DNA from: Deltaproteobacteria bacterium
GTDB taxonomy: Bacteria > Desulfobacterota > DSM-4660 > Desulfatiglandales > Desulfatiglandaceae
Length of the DNA: 7,346 nucleotides
Direction: 5' to 3'
Assembly: GCA_021159525.1 (NCBI GenBank)
Contig: JAGHEC010000385.1
Location: forward strand, 1-7,346
Positions within the stretch are counted from its first letter, which is position 1, and every line of letters starts with the position of its first letter. Both the position numbers and the translations under genes were made by a program. Positions 6,945 through 7,346 of the stretch are shown here, piece by piece. Under the pieces are notes generated by a model. That model was not told where the DNA came from. It saw nothing but the letters and a program-made list of their open reading frames with translations, and did not search any database.

Positions 6945-7001
6945 TCAACTCAACGCAGACGGGCGCACCTCCCTGTAGAAGCTGCACCACCACCAGTTCA
7001 T
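6945..7001 (-). CDS. trpL: trp operon leader peptide with three tandem Trp codons
   Basis: The 18-residue frame reads MNWWWCSFYREVRPSALS and ends in TGA. Three TGG codons in a row (6995-6987), in a short ORF between a promoter and an intrinsic terminator ahead of trpE, are diagnostic of a ribosome-mediated attenuation leader. Stalling when charged tRNA-Trp is scarce would report tryptophan level to the downstream hairpins. The ribosome-binding site is weak (GGCAGCAGA before the ATG). An in-frame ATG at 7040 would give a 31-residue version, nearly leaderless with respect to the predicted start of transcription. Unlike E. coli, the Trp codons lie about 60 nt upstream of the first strong hairpin. 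Confidence 0.9.
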   Translation of the reverse strand: MNWWWCSFYREVRPSALS

Positions 7002-7048
7002 GAGATCTGCTGCCGAGCTATGTTGTATATGTCCATTCATGATGTCGA

Positions 7049-7077
7049 TCTGTAGCACTGTTCAAAAACAATGTCAA
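7049..7077 (-). promoter_or_regulatory. trp operon promoter
   Basis: A perfect -35 box TTGACA (7077-7072) is followed after 17 bp by a weak -10 box TACAGA (7054-7049). A T-rich stretch just upstream of the -35 resembles an UP element. Transcription would start near 7041, about 40 nt ahead of the leader-peptide ATG at 7001. It is the only promoter-like sequence I found between the right repeat arm and trpL. Confidence 0.65.
7056..7073. promoter_or_regulatory. Palindrome in the trp promoter spacer, candidate operator
   Basis: CATTGTT-TTTG-AACAGTG on the coding strand is an 18-bp dyad with one mismatch in seven half-site positions. It overlaps the end of the -35 box and most of the spacer, where a bound repressor would block RNA polymerase. 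It does not resemble the enterobacterial TrpR operator core CTAG. The binding protein is unknown. Confidence 0.35.
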
Positions 7078-7133
7078 GAAAAAAATGTGGTAACCGTTCA
7101 CGGGGTCTTGAGATCTCCCTGATACACTGATAT

Positions 7134-7346
7134 GAGAAAATCGCATCAGGTCAATAATTGGGGGGATAACAGAGACCGTACCACCGGGACAGGAAGATTT
7201 TTCTTGTGCTCCGGGCCTCCGGGCTGGTCTCTTTAGTGACTTATCTGCGGGGGACACCCGCCTGCCAACGCCAATTGAGCGTTCTTGCCAAGACTTTCGT
7301 CCCGTGGATCTGCGATGGCAGAAGGAAGTAACATGGGTAACAAGGC
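7134..7346. repeat. Right arm of long inverted repeat flanking the trp operon
   Basis: This is the reverse complement of the left arm. Positions 7217-7346 differ from it at three positions, and 7134-7216 are more diverged, with an 8-bp tandem duplication (CCCGGAGG CCCGGAGC) absent on the left. The conserved part contains small stem-loops: GCGGG/CCCGC at 7247-7261 and AACGC/GCGTT at 7267-7283. The second is disrupted by a mismatch in the left copy. It starts about 55 bp upstream of the trp promoter -35 box. The 7078-7133 stretch between promoter and repeat shows nothing I can name. Confidence 0.95.
7333..7346 (+). CDS. Start of an outward-facing unknown gene (partial, right edge)
   Basis: GAAGGAAG sits 4 nt upstream of an ATG at 7333, and the frame reads M-G-N-K before the window ends. 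It is the mirror image of the start at the left edge. The ribosome-binding site and conserved start make translation plausible. The product cannot be identified from four codons. Confidence 0.3.

Noticed and set aside
6829..7041. TRAP- or T-box-type control of the trp leader
   Set aside because: There is no run of regularly spaced GAG/UAG triplets and no T-box-like conserved element. The Trp-codon leader peptide explains the region better.
7018..7257. Minus-strand 79-residue frame upstream of trpL
   Set aside because: It runs through the repeat arm and over the trp promoter and leader. The matching frame in the left arm is shifted by the 8-bp indel.
7134..7346. Repeat arms as the 5' part of a group II intron
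   Set aside because: No GTGCG-type intron 5' end or recognisable domain I or V element was found before the ATG. Stem-loops in the arm are short. It remains possible only if the sequence beyond the window shows a reverse transcriptase.

Overview
The window holds a complete tryptophan biosynthesis operon on the minus strand, trpL-E-G-D-C-F-B-A, running from about 7080 down to 261. It converts chorismate to L-tryptophan in seven enzyme genes that overlap or nearly touch. Gene order, separate trpE and trpG, separate trpC and trpF, moderately high GC and the protein character suggest a Desulfobacterota (old Deltaproteobacteria) genome or a related Gram-negative anaerobe. That assignment is inference, because no rRNA or other taxonomic marker is present.

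From right to left (5' to 3' for the operon): positions 7134-7346 are one arm of a long inverted repeat. Positions 7049-7077 look like a sigma70-type promoter whose spacer carries an 18-bp palindrome. Positions 6945-7001 encode an 18-residue leader peptide with three consecutive Trp codons. Positions 6829-6925 carry two tandem, sequence-related hairpins, each followed by a T tract. The 3' arm of the first can pair over 14 contiguous positions with the 5' arm of the second. This is the architecture of a ribosome-mediated trp attenuator, but with two terminator-like hairpins and Trp codons lying far upstream of them. trpE follows from a GTG start at 6811, then trpG, trpD, trpC, trpF, trpB and trpA. 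No clear intrinsic terminator was seen after trpA.

Two things stand out besides the attenuator. First, trpG does not stop where the family normally ends. Its frame runs 233 nt into trpD, and the departure point is a T6 run that forms the heptamer T TTT TTA in the correct frame for -1 slippage. A one-base change there in either direction restores a normal-length TrpG. Second, the whole operon sits between two outward-facing inverted repeats (4-208 and 7134-7346). Their outer 130 bp are 97.7% identical, and each ends in an identical Shine-Dalgarno plus ATG GGT AAC AAG GC start that leaves the window. The window edges coincide with the repeat ends, so this may be a contig broken at a dispersed mobile element, or an operon carried between, or invertible by, two element copies.
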